Shown: positions 7,659-16,680 of the stretch, one piece after another | Layout: each line of letters starts with the position of its first letter | Numbering within the stretch: position 1 is the first letter of the stretch | Origin: Bacteroidales bacterium UBA2287 | GTDB taxonomy: Bacteria; Bacteroidota; Bacteroidia; Bacteroidales; Tenuifilaceae | NCBI GenBank assembly: GCA_002345675.1 | Contig: DDWL01000039.1 | Coordinates: 24,349-88,348, forward strand | DNA length: 64,000 nucleotides | Reading direction: 5' to 3' | The notes under the pieces: model-generated | What the model was told of the DNA's origin: nothing | Databases searched by the model: none | Seen by the model: only the letters and a program-made list of their open reading frames with translations | Translations under genes and position numbers: made by a program

Positions 7659-9123
7659 ATCGCTTTACAATTTGATCGGTGGTTAAGCGCGAACTTATTA
7701 CTGCCATCGGCAGTCCTGTTCCTGGAATGGTACTCGAACCAACGTAGAAAAGATTTTTGAACTTTTCGTCGGTGTTGTGAGGGCGAAAGTAGCCAATTTG
7801 GTTTATGTCGTGCGCAAGTCCAAGCCCGCTGCCACGCCATAGGTTAAACATGCTTTGCCAGTGAAGTGGATTGATAATTGTTTTCGACTGCAAGTTTGCT
7901 TCAATGTTAAAACCAACCCTCTCGGAAAGATCGGAAATAATGTAGCGCGCCAGTTCTTCGGAGTCGCTCCAGTCAGGCTTATAGCGCAAATCGGGCACGG
8001 GACAAAGAATAAAAAGTGCTTCGCAACCTTCGGGTGCGTGACCTGCATTGGCACGACTTGGAACGTTAACGTAGTAGTATGGCTTTTCGAGACTTATGCT
8101 ATTCTTAAAGATTTTGGAGCTGTACTCCTCAAAGTTTCGACCTAAAAAATAGTTGTGAACTTCCAAGCCTTCAATTTTGCCCTTAACCCCAAGGTACATT
8201 GTAAAAGGAGCTAAAGTCCATTTCATTGCATCGAGCTTCTTTTCGGTAAACGCTTTGCGTTTAAGTATTTTACCCCTAAACGAGGCAGCATCGGAGTTAA
8301 TTACGAATAAGTCGGCTTTCCACTGTTTTCCAGCACTATCGGTAACGGCAACAATTTCATTTCCGCTTTCCTGTGTTCCGACTATTTCGATGTTGTAAAC
8401 AATTTCAATATTACGTTGCTTTGTAACTTCGAGTAGCCCTTCAACAATTTTATACATTCCACCCTCAACGTTGTGATAACCATCGTGAACCAGCTCGGTG
8501 TAGGTTAGCATTGAGTAAACGGCAGGCGTGTCGAAGGGAGTTGCACCAAGAAAAAAAGCTACAAGCGAAAAAATAACTTTTGCCTCGTATGAGGTGAAGT
8601 ACTTATTGAGTTCGGACCACATGCTTCGAAGCATTTTTGGAGCGTGCCCCATGGGCACTGTGGCTAAAGTTGCTGCAAAGTGCAGAAGCGAATCGAAATT
8701 TTTGCGAATAATTCTATTCTCGGTATCGTGAAAAAGTTTACCCGTTTTTTTAAGGTATTCCTCCATTCGCTTTGCGAAATCGGGTTCTAAATCGGCAAAC
8801 TCGGCAGCCAGTTTCTCAATATCCTTATGAATTACAAATTTGCGGTTACTTCCCGAAAAGTTTACTGTATACAAGGGATCGAGAGGGTAAAACTTAAATG
8901 GCAATTCAATTCCGCAGGTTTTTGCAAACTCATCGAATTCGTAGCTCATCGAAAAGAATGTAGGGCCAAAGTCCCAAGTAAACCCATCCTTTTTAAGTTG
9001 ATTTAGCCTTCCTCCAGCCTGAGGCTGCTTTTCGACAATAGTAACCTTATAGCCAACCGTCGAAAGACGAATGGCAGTGGTTAAACCACCCAAACCCGAA
9101 CCAACAATTAATGCAGTTTTCAT
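7642..9123 (-). CDS. crtI: Phytoene desaturase
   Basis: FAD-dependent desaturase of 493 residues that turns phytoene into lycopene-type polyenes. The FAD motif GSGLGG is at residues 8-13, then VEKQPQAGGRLNQ and TWDFGPTFFSM. The C-terminal motif YVGSSTIPGTGLPMAVISS is near residue 458. It forms a pair with crtB (17-base overlap). Upstream it overlaps the cdaA stop as ATGA, so the cyclic-di-AMP synthase and the first carotenoid desaturase appear to be translated from one message. Confidence 0.92.
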   Translation of the reverse strand: MKTALIVGSGLGGLTTAIRLSTVGYKVTIVEKQPQAGGRLNQLKKDGFTWDFGPTFFSMSYEFDEFAKTCGIELPFKFYPLDPLYTVNFSGSNRKFVIHKDIEKLAAEFADLEPDFAKRMEEYLKKTGKLFHDTENRIIRKNFDSLLHFAATLATVPMGHAPKMLRSMWSELNKYFTSYEAKVIFSLVAFFLGATPFDTPAVYSMLTYTELVHDGYHNVEGGMYKIVEGLLEVTKQRNIEIVYNIEIVGTQESGNEIVAVTDSAGKQWKADLFVINSDAASFRGKILKRKAFTEKKLDAMKWTLAPFTMYLGVKGKIEGLEVHNYFLGRNFEEYSSKIFKNSISLEKPYYYVNVPSRANAGHAPEGCEALFILCPVPDLRYKPDWSDSEELARYIISDLSERVGFNIEANLQSKTIINPLHWQSMFNLWRGSGLGLAHDINQIGYFRPHNTDEKFKNLFYVGSSTIPGTGLPMAVISSRLTTDQIVKRYGTVR

Positions 9124-9938
9124 TTAGTTGCTGTTAATTCTTCTTCAACAAGTTCCTTCTCGAGAAGAGATTTTAGCTCGATTGTAGAAATGCCATACTT
9201 AATGGAGCCTCCATTTACTAACGAAATTTTCCCTGTTTCTTCAGACACAACAACAACAATAGCATCGGTTAGTTCAGTAATTCCTAATGCTGCACGGTGT
9301 CGCAAACCATACGAAGCGGGAAGGTTCGTTTTTTCGGACACGGGCAAAACGCAGCGAGCTGCAAAAATCTTCTCGTTTTTCAGAATCATTGCCCCATCGT
9401 GTAAGGGGCTGTTTTTAAAGAAAATATTTTCGATTAATCGACTCGAAGTTTCGGCATTTAAAATGTCGCCAGTTTCGGCATATACCTGCAAGTCCGATTT
9501 TCGGGTAATTACAATTAAAGCACCCGTTTTGAGTTCGGCCATATTTCGCGATGCTCGAACAATTGCTTCAATATTTACCGGAACTTCAACCCTTTTACTT
9601 CGTGGGAAAAATAGGTTTTCGATGGAAAAACTTCGATGCGACAAGTACCTTGTTCCGATAAGAAGTAGGAATCGACGAATTTCTTGCTGAAAAACAATAA
9701 TAAGGGCAATAACTCCAACGCCAATAATTTGACCCAAAATACTGCTAAGCAGTTCCATATTAAGAGCCCTAACTACCAACCAAATAATGTATAGCACAAA
9801 AATTCCCATAAAAATATTTATGGCAACCGTACCTCGAATAAGCATGTAAATTTGGTAAAGTAAAAATGCTACCAACACAATGTCGATAACATCGAGAACG
9901 CGAACAGTAATAAAGACGTTTATAAAGTTAAGCAGCAT
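9120..9938 (-). CDS. cdaA: Diadenylate cyclase (c-di-AMP synthase), CdaA type
   Basis: Makes cyclic di-AMP from two ATP. Three membrane helices lie in the first 85 residues, followed by a DisA_N-type catalytic domain. The catalytic motif DGA is at residues 181-183 and RHR at 213-215. It has 272 residues, the usual CdaA length. It sits 12 bases after folP, an arrangement that recurs in Bacteroidota, and overlaps crtI by four bases. No CdaR or GlmM gene is adjacent, unlike in Firmicutes. Confidence 0.95.
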   Translation of the reverse strand: MLLNFINVFITVRVLDVIDIVLVAFLLYQIYMLIRGTVAINIFMGIFVLYIIWLVVRALNMELLSSILGQIIGVGVIALIIVFQQEIRRFLLLIGTRYLSHRSFSIENLFFPRSKRVEVPVNIEAIVRASRNMAELKTGALIVITRKSDLQVYAETGDILNAETSSRLIENIFFKNSPLHDGAMILKNEKIFAARCVLPVSEKTNLPASYGLRHRAALGITELTDAIVVVVSEETGKISLVNGGSIKYGISTIELKSLLEKELVEEELTATK

Positions 9939-9950
9939 AAATATTACAGT

Positions 9951-10826
9951 CTAATTAACAAGCGGTTGACTATTCGAAAACTGGGTTAAGGTAACAGCCT
10001 CAACGGCTTCTTTAACATCGTGAACACGAAGAATTTTAGCGCCATTATTAAGTGCAATGGTATTGAGTACTGTTGTTCCATTTAATGCTTCTTTTGGCGA
10101 AATGTTAAGTTGCTTATAAATCATCGATTTTCGCGACAAGCCAGCCACAATAGGCAAATCGAGAATACAAAACGACTCGAGGTTTTGAAGTAGAGTATAG
10201 TTATGCTCAATGGTTTTGCCAAAACCAAAGCCTGGGTCGATAAGAATATCGTTAACACCCATAAGCTTTAGCTTTTCAACTCGAAAATTAAGAAATGTAA
10301 ATACTTCGCGAACAACATTATTGTATTGAGGCTGTTTTTGCATACTGGCTGGGGTTCCTTGCATATGCATAAGTATGTAAGGAACATTAAGATTGGCAAT
10401 GGTTTTAAACATGTTTGCATCCATATCGCCAGCCGAAATATCGTTTATTATGCTAACGCCAAAATTTTCAACAACATGCTTTGCAACCGAAGCCCTAAAG
10501 GTATCGACCGAAATTATTGCCGTTGGCAACACCTTTCGAATTGCACTTAGCGCTTTATCCAAGCGTTTTAGTTCATCCTTTTCCGAAACTAATTCGGCAC
10601 CTGGTCGGGTTGAACAGGCTCCAACGTCGATAATTCCGCCTCCTTGCTCAACAATTTGTTTTGCCCTTCGGGCAATGCGGTAGCGCATCATATAACGACT
10701 TGCCCCATAAAATGAGTCGGGGGTTACGTTAATAATACCCATAACCATGGGTTTGCTTAAGTCAACTATTTCGCCGTTGCAAGTAATGGTTTTCTTTCGA
10801 CTAAAGAATGAAGAAGATTTATCCAT
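9951..10826 (-). CDS. folP: Dihydropteroate synthase
   Basis: Condenses 6-hydroxymethyl-7,8-dihydropterin diphosphate with p-aminobenzoate; target of sulfonamides. 291 residues. Signatures are GIINVTPDSF at about 30-39, DVGACSTRPGA, DISAG, HMQGTPASMQ, DPGFGFGKT, GLSRKS and RVHDV near the end. It is the first gene of the minus-strand block that continues through cdaA and the carotenoid genes to folC. Confidence 0.95.
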   Translation of the reverse strand: MDKSSSFFSRKKTITCNGEIVDLSKPMVMGIINVTPDSFYGASRYMMRYRIARRAKQIVEQGGGIIDVGACSTRPGAELVSEKDELKRLDKALSAIRKVLPTAIISVDTFRASVAKHVVENFGVSIINDISAGDMDANMFKTIANLNVPYILMHMQGTPASMQKQPQYNNVVREVFTFLNFRVEKLKLMGVNDILIDPGFGFGKTIEHNYTLLQNLESFCILDLPIVAGLSRKSMIYKQLNISPKEALNGTTVLNTIALNNGAKILRVHDVKEAVEAVTLTQFSNSQPLVN

Positions 10827-11009
10827 TCCAATTCAATGTTTAATTTAAAACAATGGCTAAAATTACTAAACTATTGGTTAGTAAAAAATTTTTAGCAAAA
10901 TATCGGAAAACTAAACCAATGAGAAGCCGCGATGATTACTAACACTGATTTGCAAGACACCAACATGCTAATAACTGTTATTGTATAATATTTTCTCGTT
11001 TTTTTTCAA

Positions 11010-11017
11010 TATTTTTG
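11010..11017 (+). promoter_or_regulatory. Putative -7 box of tmk
   Basis: TATTTTTG fits the Bacteroidota -7 consensus TAnnTTTG and lies 43 bases before the tmk ATG. No clear TTTG box at the expected distance upstream was seen, so this is tentative. Confidence 0.35.
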
Positions 11018-11060
11018 GAACTTGTTTAAAATTGCTAACTATTAAGCTTAAAGGTGTTTT

Positions 11061-11747
11061 ATGGCATTTATTGTTATCGAAGGTCTCGATGGTGCAGGTA
11101 AATCGACACAAATTGAGAAGTTGGGCGCCTACTTAACGCAAAAGGGTATTCAGCACGAATCGCTTCACTTTCCACGTACCGATTCGCCATTTTTTGGCGA
11201 GCTAATAGCACGTTTCCTTAGGGGTGAATTGGGTGACCTTAATCAAGTTGACCCATACGTTGTAGCTCTTTTGTACGCAGGCGACCGAAAAGATGCAGCA
11301 GGTATTTTAAACAACTGGCTAAATGCAGGCAAAACCGTAATTCTCGACCGATACGTATACTCCAACATTGCATTTCAGTGCGCAAAGCTAACAAACGAAA
11401 CCGAAAGGCTAAAACTTCGAAATTGGATTTTCGACCTTGAGTTCAGCTACTTTGGCATTCCAAAACCCGACATTAACATTTTTCTCGATGTACCGTTTAA
11501 GTTTACCGTTGCCAAGTTAACTAAGCACCGCGAGGGAAGCGACAGGGATTACCTTCACGGACAAAGCGATATTCACGAAGCAAGTCTTACTTTTCAGGAA
11601 AATGTAAGGCAGGTTTACCTTAACCAACCCAACCTCGACAATAGTTTTGTTGTTGTGCCATGTAGCAACGCAGTTGGCGAAATGGACGAGCCTGAAGCCA
11701 TTTTTAAGCATGTTATAAAAAATATCGACCACCACCTGAATATTTAA
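11061..11747 (+). CDS. tmk: Thymidylate kinase
   Basis: Phosphorylates dTMP to dTDP. 228 residues. The P-loop GLDGAGKST is at residues 8-16, the nucleotide motif DRYVYSNIAFQ near 97, and the lid region carries KHREGSDRD. The protein is slightly longer than the Escherichia coli form. It is divergent from folP across 234 bases and only 15 bases before the DoxX-like gene, so the two probably share a transcript. Confidence 0.93.
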   Translation: MAFIVIEGLDGAGKSTQIEKLGAYLTQKGIQHESLHFPRTDSPFFGELIARFLRGELGDLNQVDPYVVALLYAGDRKDAAGILNNWLNAGKTVILDRYVYSNIAFQCAKLTNETERLKLRNWIFDLEFSYFGIPKPDINIFLDVPFKFTVAKLTKHREGSDRDYLHGQSDIHEASLTFQENVRQVYLNQPNLDNSFVVVPCSNAVGEMDEPEAIFKHVIKNIDHHLNI

Positions 11748-11762
11748 CATAAACGAAATGCT

Positions 11763-13001
11763 ATGATTACAAAGATTTTAACCACCACCTCTCGTTACTT
11801 ATTGGCTTTTGTTTTCATTTTCTCGGGTTTTGTAAAGGGTATTGATCCCTTCGGTTTTACCTATAAGCTAACCGACTACTTTATAGCATTCAATTTAGAT
11901 TTTTTAAAACCCTTTGCCCTATACCTTTCGGTTGCAGCTTGTGCTGCTGAACTACTAATTGGCTTGCTGCTTTTATTTGGAGTAAAAATTAGAACTGCTG
12001 CTTGGGGAGCATTCCTGTTTATGGCTTTTTTCACCCCGCTAACATTTGTAATTGCAATTTTCAACCCTGTATCGGACTGTGGATGCTTTGGTGATGCCAT
12101 TAAACTATCGAACTGGGGTACTTTTTTCAAAAACATTCCGCTGTTTCTGGCTGCCTGGCTATTACTTACCCAACGAAAACATTTTGCTAAAGCTATAAAC
12201 CCCATCTTCGAAACGGTAATTGCTGTTATGCTTGTAATTGTATCCATTTTACCTTCGGCGAACGGCTACAGGCACTTACCAATGATTGACTTTTTGCCCT
12301 ATAGCGTTGGAACAAACATTCCGCAAGCAATGAGTATTCCTGCTGGTGCGCCTTCCGACGAATACATAACTACCCTTTTTTACGAAAAAGATGGAGTTGT
12401 AAAAGAGTTTAATGAACAAAATTTTCCGTGGCAAGACTCAACATGGAAATTTGTCGACACCAAATCGGTGCTTGTTAAAGAAGGTTTTAAACCACCAATT
12501 ACCGACTTTACTTTGGAAAATAACGAAGGACTAATTGTAACCGACAGCATACTAAATTATCCAGGTTACTTTTTACTGCTTGTTTCACAAAATTTAGAAA
12601 AAGTAGATATTGAAGTAACAAAGGACTTTAATCCACTTTGCTTTAAGGCGAACAAACAAGGCTTTGGCTTTGCGTGTGTTACGGCTTCACCTATTGAATC
12701 GATTGATAAGTTTATTGGGAATACTGGAGCGGCATACCCATTTTTTACCGCCGATGAAACAATGCTAAAATCGGTTGTTAGGGCAAACCCAGGGCTATTA
12801 CTTTTATACAACGGAACAATAATTGGCAAATGGCACTTCCGAGACATTCCTGATATTGAGTACTTTGAGGGTAATTTATTAGCAAAACAAACTGAGCAGT
12901 TTCGGCATAAACTGCAAAACCAGCGAGCACTTTGCTTTTCGCTATGCATAGTTTTGCTATTAATGGCTTTTAGTTTGGTGAAAAGGGGCAGAAGGACTTG
13001 A
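11763..13001 (+). CDS. DoxX-like membrane protein with thioredoxin-like C-terminus (BT_3928 family)
   Basis: 412 residues. The first 160 form four membrane helices of DoxX/MauE type (FIFSGFVKGIDPFGFTYK near residue 20), with a SDCGCFGDA cysteine motif at about 104-112. A soluble segment (about 175-385) follows that has thioredoxin-like strand order but no CxxC, and a last membrane helix at 388-405. It resembles the Bacteroidota BT_3928 family. A role in envelope redox or sulfur chemistry is a guess from MauE relatives. It follows tmk closely. Confidence 0.75.
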   Translation: MITKILTTTSRYLLAFVFIFSGFVKGIDPFGFTYKLTDYFIAFNLDFLKPFALYLSVAACAAELLIGLLLLFGVKIRTAAWGAFLFMAFFTPLTFVIAIFNPVSDCGCFGDAIKLSNWGTFFKNIPLFLAAWLLLTQRKHFAKAINPIFETVIAVMLVIVSILPSANGYRHLPMIDFLPYSVGTNIPQAMSIPAGAPSDEYITTLFYEKDGVVKEFNEQNFPWQDSTWKFVDTKSVLVKEGFKPPITDFTLENNEGLIVTDSILNYPGYFLLLVSQNLEKVDIEVTKDFNPLCFKANKQGFGFACVTASPIESIDKFIGNTGAAYPFFTADETMLKSVVRANPGLLLLYNGTIIGKWHFRDIPDIEYFEGNLLAKQTEQFRHKLQNQRALCFSLCIVLLLMAFSLVKRGRRT

Positions 13002-13193
13002 AGACTGGAAGACTGACACTTCGACCCTTCGATAAACTCAGGGCATCGTAACTCAGTGTCCGATGTGGACTGAAGACTGAGAACCGACACTTCGATAAAC
13101 TCAGTGTCCGAGGTGAACTGAAGACTGCCGACTGACACTTCGATAAACTCAGTGTCCGATGTGGACTGAAGACTGAGAACTGAGAACTCCCTC
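13002..13193. repeat. Composite repeat with ACTTCGATAAACTCAGTGTC units
   Basis: Two full copies of GACACTTCGATAAACTCAGTG followed by TCCGA (from 13086 and 13134), plus one variant with CCCTTCGATAAACTCAGGG (about 13025-13045), joined by GAAGACTGA and GAGAACTGA words. Each unit is itself an inverted repeat (GACACT/AGTGTC or CCCT/AGGG). The tract fills the gap between the convergent genes. Frames through it give long fake proteins rich in TLSLSK. Confidence 0.85.
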
Positions 13194-14021
13194 CTACTCT
13201 ACTCGCTCCACAATAAACCAAGGGTTTTCAAGGTCTTCCTTATTGTAGACCATTCGTTTATTGCCTTCAGCAGTAACTACACGGCAACCAGCAATTTCGG
13301 CAACGGCTTGACCTGCTGCTGTGTCCCACTCGGTAGTTTTCCCGAACCGTGGATAAACATTGGCATTGCCTTCGGCAACCATGCATATTTTCATTGAGGA
13401 TCCGCGAGGGTACACCTCAACTTCGCCATGTATTCGCTTTAAATTCTCAATGTAGCTCTGCGTTTCGGGTGAAGGGTGCGAACGGCTCGAAACAACAGTA
13501 AACTTTTCGGGTTTGCTTTGTAGCGGTAACTTTCGACCTATATTAATTAATGCTGAAATATTGAAATCGGGTGAAAGTGTTGCAGGAATATTTTCGACCC
13601 TAAACGAGCCTAAGTTTTGCAAAGCAAAATAAAGCAAACCTTGAACTGGAGCATAAACCACTCCCATATCGGGAAAACCATTGCAAATAAGGGCAATATT
13701 TACGGTAAACTCGCCATTCCTTTTTATAAACTCCTTGGTTCCATCCAATGGGTCGACCATCCAAAAGAATTCCCAGCTTTGGCGTTCTTCGTAAAGAATA
13801 TTTCTCCCCTCTTCGCTAAGTACAGGAATTCGAGTTTTTATTAACGAATCCTTTATTTCATGATGCGCCTTACGATCGGCAAGTGTTAGCGGAGTTGCAT
13901 CGGATTTAAGATTTACCTGAAAATCATCGGAATTGTATACCTCCATGATAAGCCCACCTGCCCTAACCGCAGAGTTTACTGCAACTGTGAGCAGGTTTAC
14001 GAGCGCTTCTTGCTCAATCAT
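13194..14021 (-). CDS. cysQ: 3'(2'),5'-bisphosphate nucleotidase
   Basis: Inositol-monophosphatase-fold enzyme that hydrolyses 3'-phosphoadenosine 5'-phosphate to AMP and so recycles the by-product of sulfate assimilation. 275 residues. Metal-binding motifs are LSEEG at 68-72, DPLDGTKEF at 90-98 and EWDTAAGQA near 225. The ATG at 14021 fits the family start. The 3' end runs into the composite repeat. No sulfate-assimilation genes are adjacent. Confidence 0.9.
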   Translation of the reverse strand: MIEQEALVNLLTVAVNSAVRAGGLIMEVYNSDDFQVNLKSDATPLTLADRKAHHEIKDSLIKTRIPVLSEEGRNILYEERQSWEFFWMVDPLDGTKEFIKRNGEFTVNIALICNGFPDMGVVYAPVQGLLYFALQNLGSFRVENIPATLSPDFNISALINIGRKLPLQSKPEKFTVVSSRSHPSPETQSYIENLKRIHGEVEVYPRGSSMKICMVAEGNANVYPRFGKTTEWDTAAGQAVAEIAGCRVVTAEGNKRMVYNKEDLENPWFIVERVE

Positions 14022-14291
14022 GATTTACTATAATTATTGATAAATTAGCTTACAAATTTTTATGTTTGAAGGCAGCAAAAACCAATGAACGCAAACGTTT
14101 ACTAAAACCCATACCTTACTCAATGGTAACAATAGAAACCTTTGTTTATGCCTTTTTCAGGTTGTAAAGGTATTTAAAATAAACAACACCTTCAAAACTA
14201 AAATATGACACTAACCTTAAAATTGAGCTAAAAACAATTTACACTTTTGGTGATAATGAGCTATGTTTACCTTTTAAAAAATACTGAGATT

Positions 14292-15743
14292 ATGACTTTA
14301 TCGAAACTACAACCTACGGAGATTTGGAAGTATTTTGAAGAAATACTCGCCATTCCTCGTCCTTCAAAAAAAGAAGAGAAAATAATTGCCTACCTACTCG
14401 ATTTTGGCAAAAAGCACAACCTCGACACTCGTCGCGATGAAGCGGGCAACATAATTATTACTAAGCCAGCAACAAAGGGCTACGAAAAAGTTCAACCTGT
14501 TGTTCTTCAGAGCCATATCGACATGGTTTGCGAGAAGAATAGCGACGTGAAGCACGACTTTAACAACGATCCTATTCAGGCTTACATTGATGGTAATTGG
14601 GTAAAAGCCAAAGGAACTACCCTTGGTGCCGACGACGGCATTGGTATTGCTGCTCAGCTTGCAGTTCTTGCTTCGAAAACAATTGAACATGGCCCCATTG
14701 AATGTCTTTTTACCACCGACGAGGAAACAGGACTTACAGGGGCTTTCGAAATGAAGTCGGGATTTTTTAAATCGAAAATTCTTTTAAACCTCGATTCCGA
14801 GGATGAAGGCGAACTATTTATTGGCTGTGCTGGAGGCGTTGACACCGTTGTAACTTTTGCTTACCATAACGACAGGGTGCCGAGCAATTCAACAGCATTT
14901 AAAATTTCGGTTACTGGATTAAAGGGTGGGCACAGCGGCGACGATATTGATAAAGGGTTGGGCAACTCGCTTAAAATTATTAATAGGTTTCTTTGGAAAG
15001 GCACAAACCTATTCGACCTTAGGCTTGCCAACCTCGATGGCGGAAATCTTCGTAACGCCATTGCCCGCGAAGCATTTGCGGTTTTTGTAGTTCACGAGGA
15101 AGACTCGGAAGGGATGAAGGATCTTTTCAATGTTCTTAGCAAAGAAATTGCCTTTGAACTTTCGGTAACCGAGCCAAACCTAAAAATTACCATGGAGCAA
15201 ACCGAAATGCCCGAATGGGTTATAAACGAGCCTACTCAATTCGACTTGCTTAACTCGCTGTACGCTTGTCCCCATGGAGTTATAGCCATGAGTAGCCAAA
15301 TGCCAGGGCTTGTTGAAACCTCGACTAACCTTGCATCTGTTAAATTTATACAGGATAGCCAGATTCTGGTTACCACCAGCCAGCGCAGCGCCATCGACTC
15401 GTCGAAAACCGATATTGCCAACATGGTCGAAAGCGTTTTTCGTTTGGCCAATGCCAGCGTTGTTCACTCCGAAGGTTACCCCGGATGGGCTCCAAATACC
15501 AACTCGGAAATACTACAAATTACGCGTAATTCGTACAAAAAGCTCTTTGGGGTCGACCCAGTAGTTAGGGCAATTCACGCAGGGCTCGAGTGCGGTCTTT
15601 TCCTCGAAAAGTATCCATACCTCGATATGATATCGTTTGGGCCAACCATTAAAGGAGCCCACTCGCCCGACGAGCGAATTAATATTGAAACAACCGAAAA
15701 GTTTTGGAAGCTGCTACTCGATGTTCTTAAAACGGTAAAGTAA
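14292..15743 (+). CDS. pepD: Aminoacyl-histidine dipeptidase (peptidase D, M20C)
   Basis: Zinc di- or tripeptidase acting on Xaa-His and other short peptides. 483 residues from the ATG at 14292; a TTG 15 codons upstream is in frame but less likely. Metal ligands and catalytic motifs are SHIDMVCEK, GADDGIG, TDEETGLTGA, GLKGGHSGDDI, HAGLECGLF and GAHSPDE. All expected M20C motifs are intact. A strong hairpin follows. No upstream partner gene. Confidence 0.94.
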   Translation: MTLSKLQPTEIWKYFEEILAIPRPSKKEEKIIAYLLDFGKKHNLDTRRDEAGNIIITKPATKGYEKVQPVVLQSHIDMVCEKNSDVKHDFNNDPIQAYIDGNWVKAKGTTLGADDGIGIAAQLAVLASKTIEHGPIECLFTTDEETGLTGAFEMKSGFFKSKILLNLDSEDEGELFIGCAGGVDTVVTFAYHNDRVPSNSTAFKISVTGLKGGHSGDDIDKGLGNSLKIINRFLWKGTNLFDLRLANLDGGNLRNAIAREAFAVFVVHEEDSEGMKDLFNVLSKEIAFELSVTEPNLKITMEQTEMPEWVINEPTQFDLLNSLYACPHGVIAMSSQMPGLVETSTNLASVKFIQDSQILVTTSQRSAIDSSKTDIANMVESVFRLANASVVHSEGYPGWAPNTNSEILQITRNSYKKLFGVDPVVRAIHAGLECGLFLEKYPYLDMISFGPTIKGAHSPDERINIETTEKFWKLLLDVLKTVK

Positions 15744-15760
15744 CTTAAGGCATTCAAATG

Positions 15761-15792
15761 CAAAAAGCCCTGAATTATCAGGGCTTTTTTTG
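15761..15792. terminator. Bidirectional terminator between pepD and the convergent gene
   Basis: AAAAAGCCCTGA and TCAGGGCTTTTTTT arms around a 4-base loop, with a T run on the plus strand and an A run that serves the minus-strand gene. Confidence 0.85.
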
Positions 15793-15808
15793 TAATGGGA
15801 AAACCCAA

Positions 15809-16663
15809 CTATATCAAAAATAGTAACCTCAAATGCGAAACCATGCCTGTTACTACTTGTCCTGTTTCAAAATTGAATTCGGAACCCCTAAAACTGTGGG
15901 GAATTGAATAAACAATAAGAGTAACTAAAGCGGCAACAACAGTAGCCCAGGGTCGCTCCTTTTTCAAATTTACAAGAACTGCAATAACCCAAAATACAAA
16001 AGCAATTAGGGTTTTATTGTCGGTTAAATCGGAGCCGTAGGGAAAGCCAGTCCACGCCTCGCCAAATGCGTAAAGTTGAACAATTGGACCAAAAACTAAT
16101 CCCCCAACAAGCATTAACAGTAACGTTAACATTCCATAAAAACGAAATTTGTTGTGCTTAAACAGAGCCATAACACCAGCCAAACTACTAAATACCATAG
16201 CAATAAACATTAGTAAAATATGAGGCAGTAGCGCCCAGTTTGGAACTGCACCCTTAAAGCGAATAATAATGGGGTCTTCTTTCGAAATTGATTCAACCTC
16301 GTTGCTAAAAGGCTTGTCGAACTCCAAGTAGTACTCCAACTTTCCTGCTGGCGGTAAATTCGAGGGCATAATTGCAACCATTCTATTGCTGTCGCCCATA
16401 AGAAAGGGCATCGACGACCACTCGTCGTTGGTTGGGTAACGACGATAGTAAATGTACGAGTTCCATTCCAACGGTATGTTGGGAATACTAATTTCAAGCA
16501 CCTCATTACACTCAAAACTCCTTGGTAGCTTAATTTTTACATCAACTGTGTCGATAGTGAACTTTACCTTTTTGGGATAAGTTGGGCCTGTTTGCCTTTG
16601 GTAAATTATAGCAATGCCAGTAATAACTATGGCTGCTAACCAGAAAAAAAATGTACGGTTCAT
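15809..16663 (-). CDS. Membrane protein of unknown function
   Basis: 284 residues. One N-terminal helix (4-22) is followed by a periplasmic beta-rich domain (about 30-135) with a proline-rich IPNIPLEW segment. Five further helices run from about residue 140 to the end, with conserved-looking PIVQLYAFGEAWTGFPYGSDLTDNK between helices. I do not recognise the family. It is 17 bases downstream of the M28 peptidase gene, in the same direction, so it may be co-transcribed with it. Confidence 0.65.
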   Translation of the reverse strand: MNRTFFFWLAAIVITGIAIIYQRQTGPTYPKKVKFTIDTVDVKIKLPRSFECNEVLEISIPNIPLEWNSYIYYRRYPTNDEWSSMPFLMGDSNRMVAIMPSNLPPAGKLEYYLEFDKPFSNEVESISKEDPIIIRFKGAVPNWALLPHILLMFIAMVFSSLAGVMALFKHNKFRFYGMLTLLLMLVGGLVFGPIVQLYAFGEAWTGFPYGSDLTDNKTLIAFVFWVIAVLVNLKKERPWATVVAALVTLIVYSIPHSFRGSEFNFETGQVVTGMVSHLRLLFLI

Positions 16664-16680
16664 ATTATTAAAAATGAAAA

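Noticed and set aside
13086..13159. CRISPR array
   Set aside because: The repeat units are few, vary in their stems, are joined by other low-complexity words instead of spacers, and no cas genes are present.
12566..13221. Minus-strand frames rich in TLSLSK
   Set aside because: Frames through the ACTTCGATAAACTCAG repeat; no protein family fits and they overlap the DoxX-like gene.
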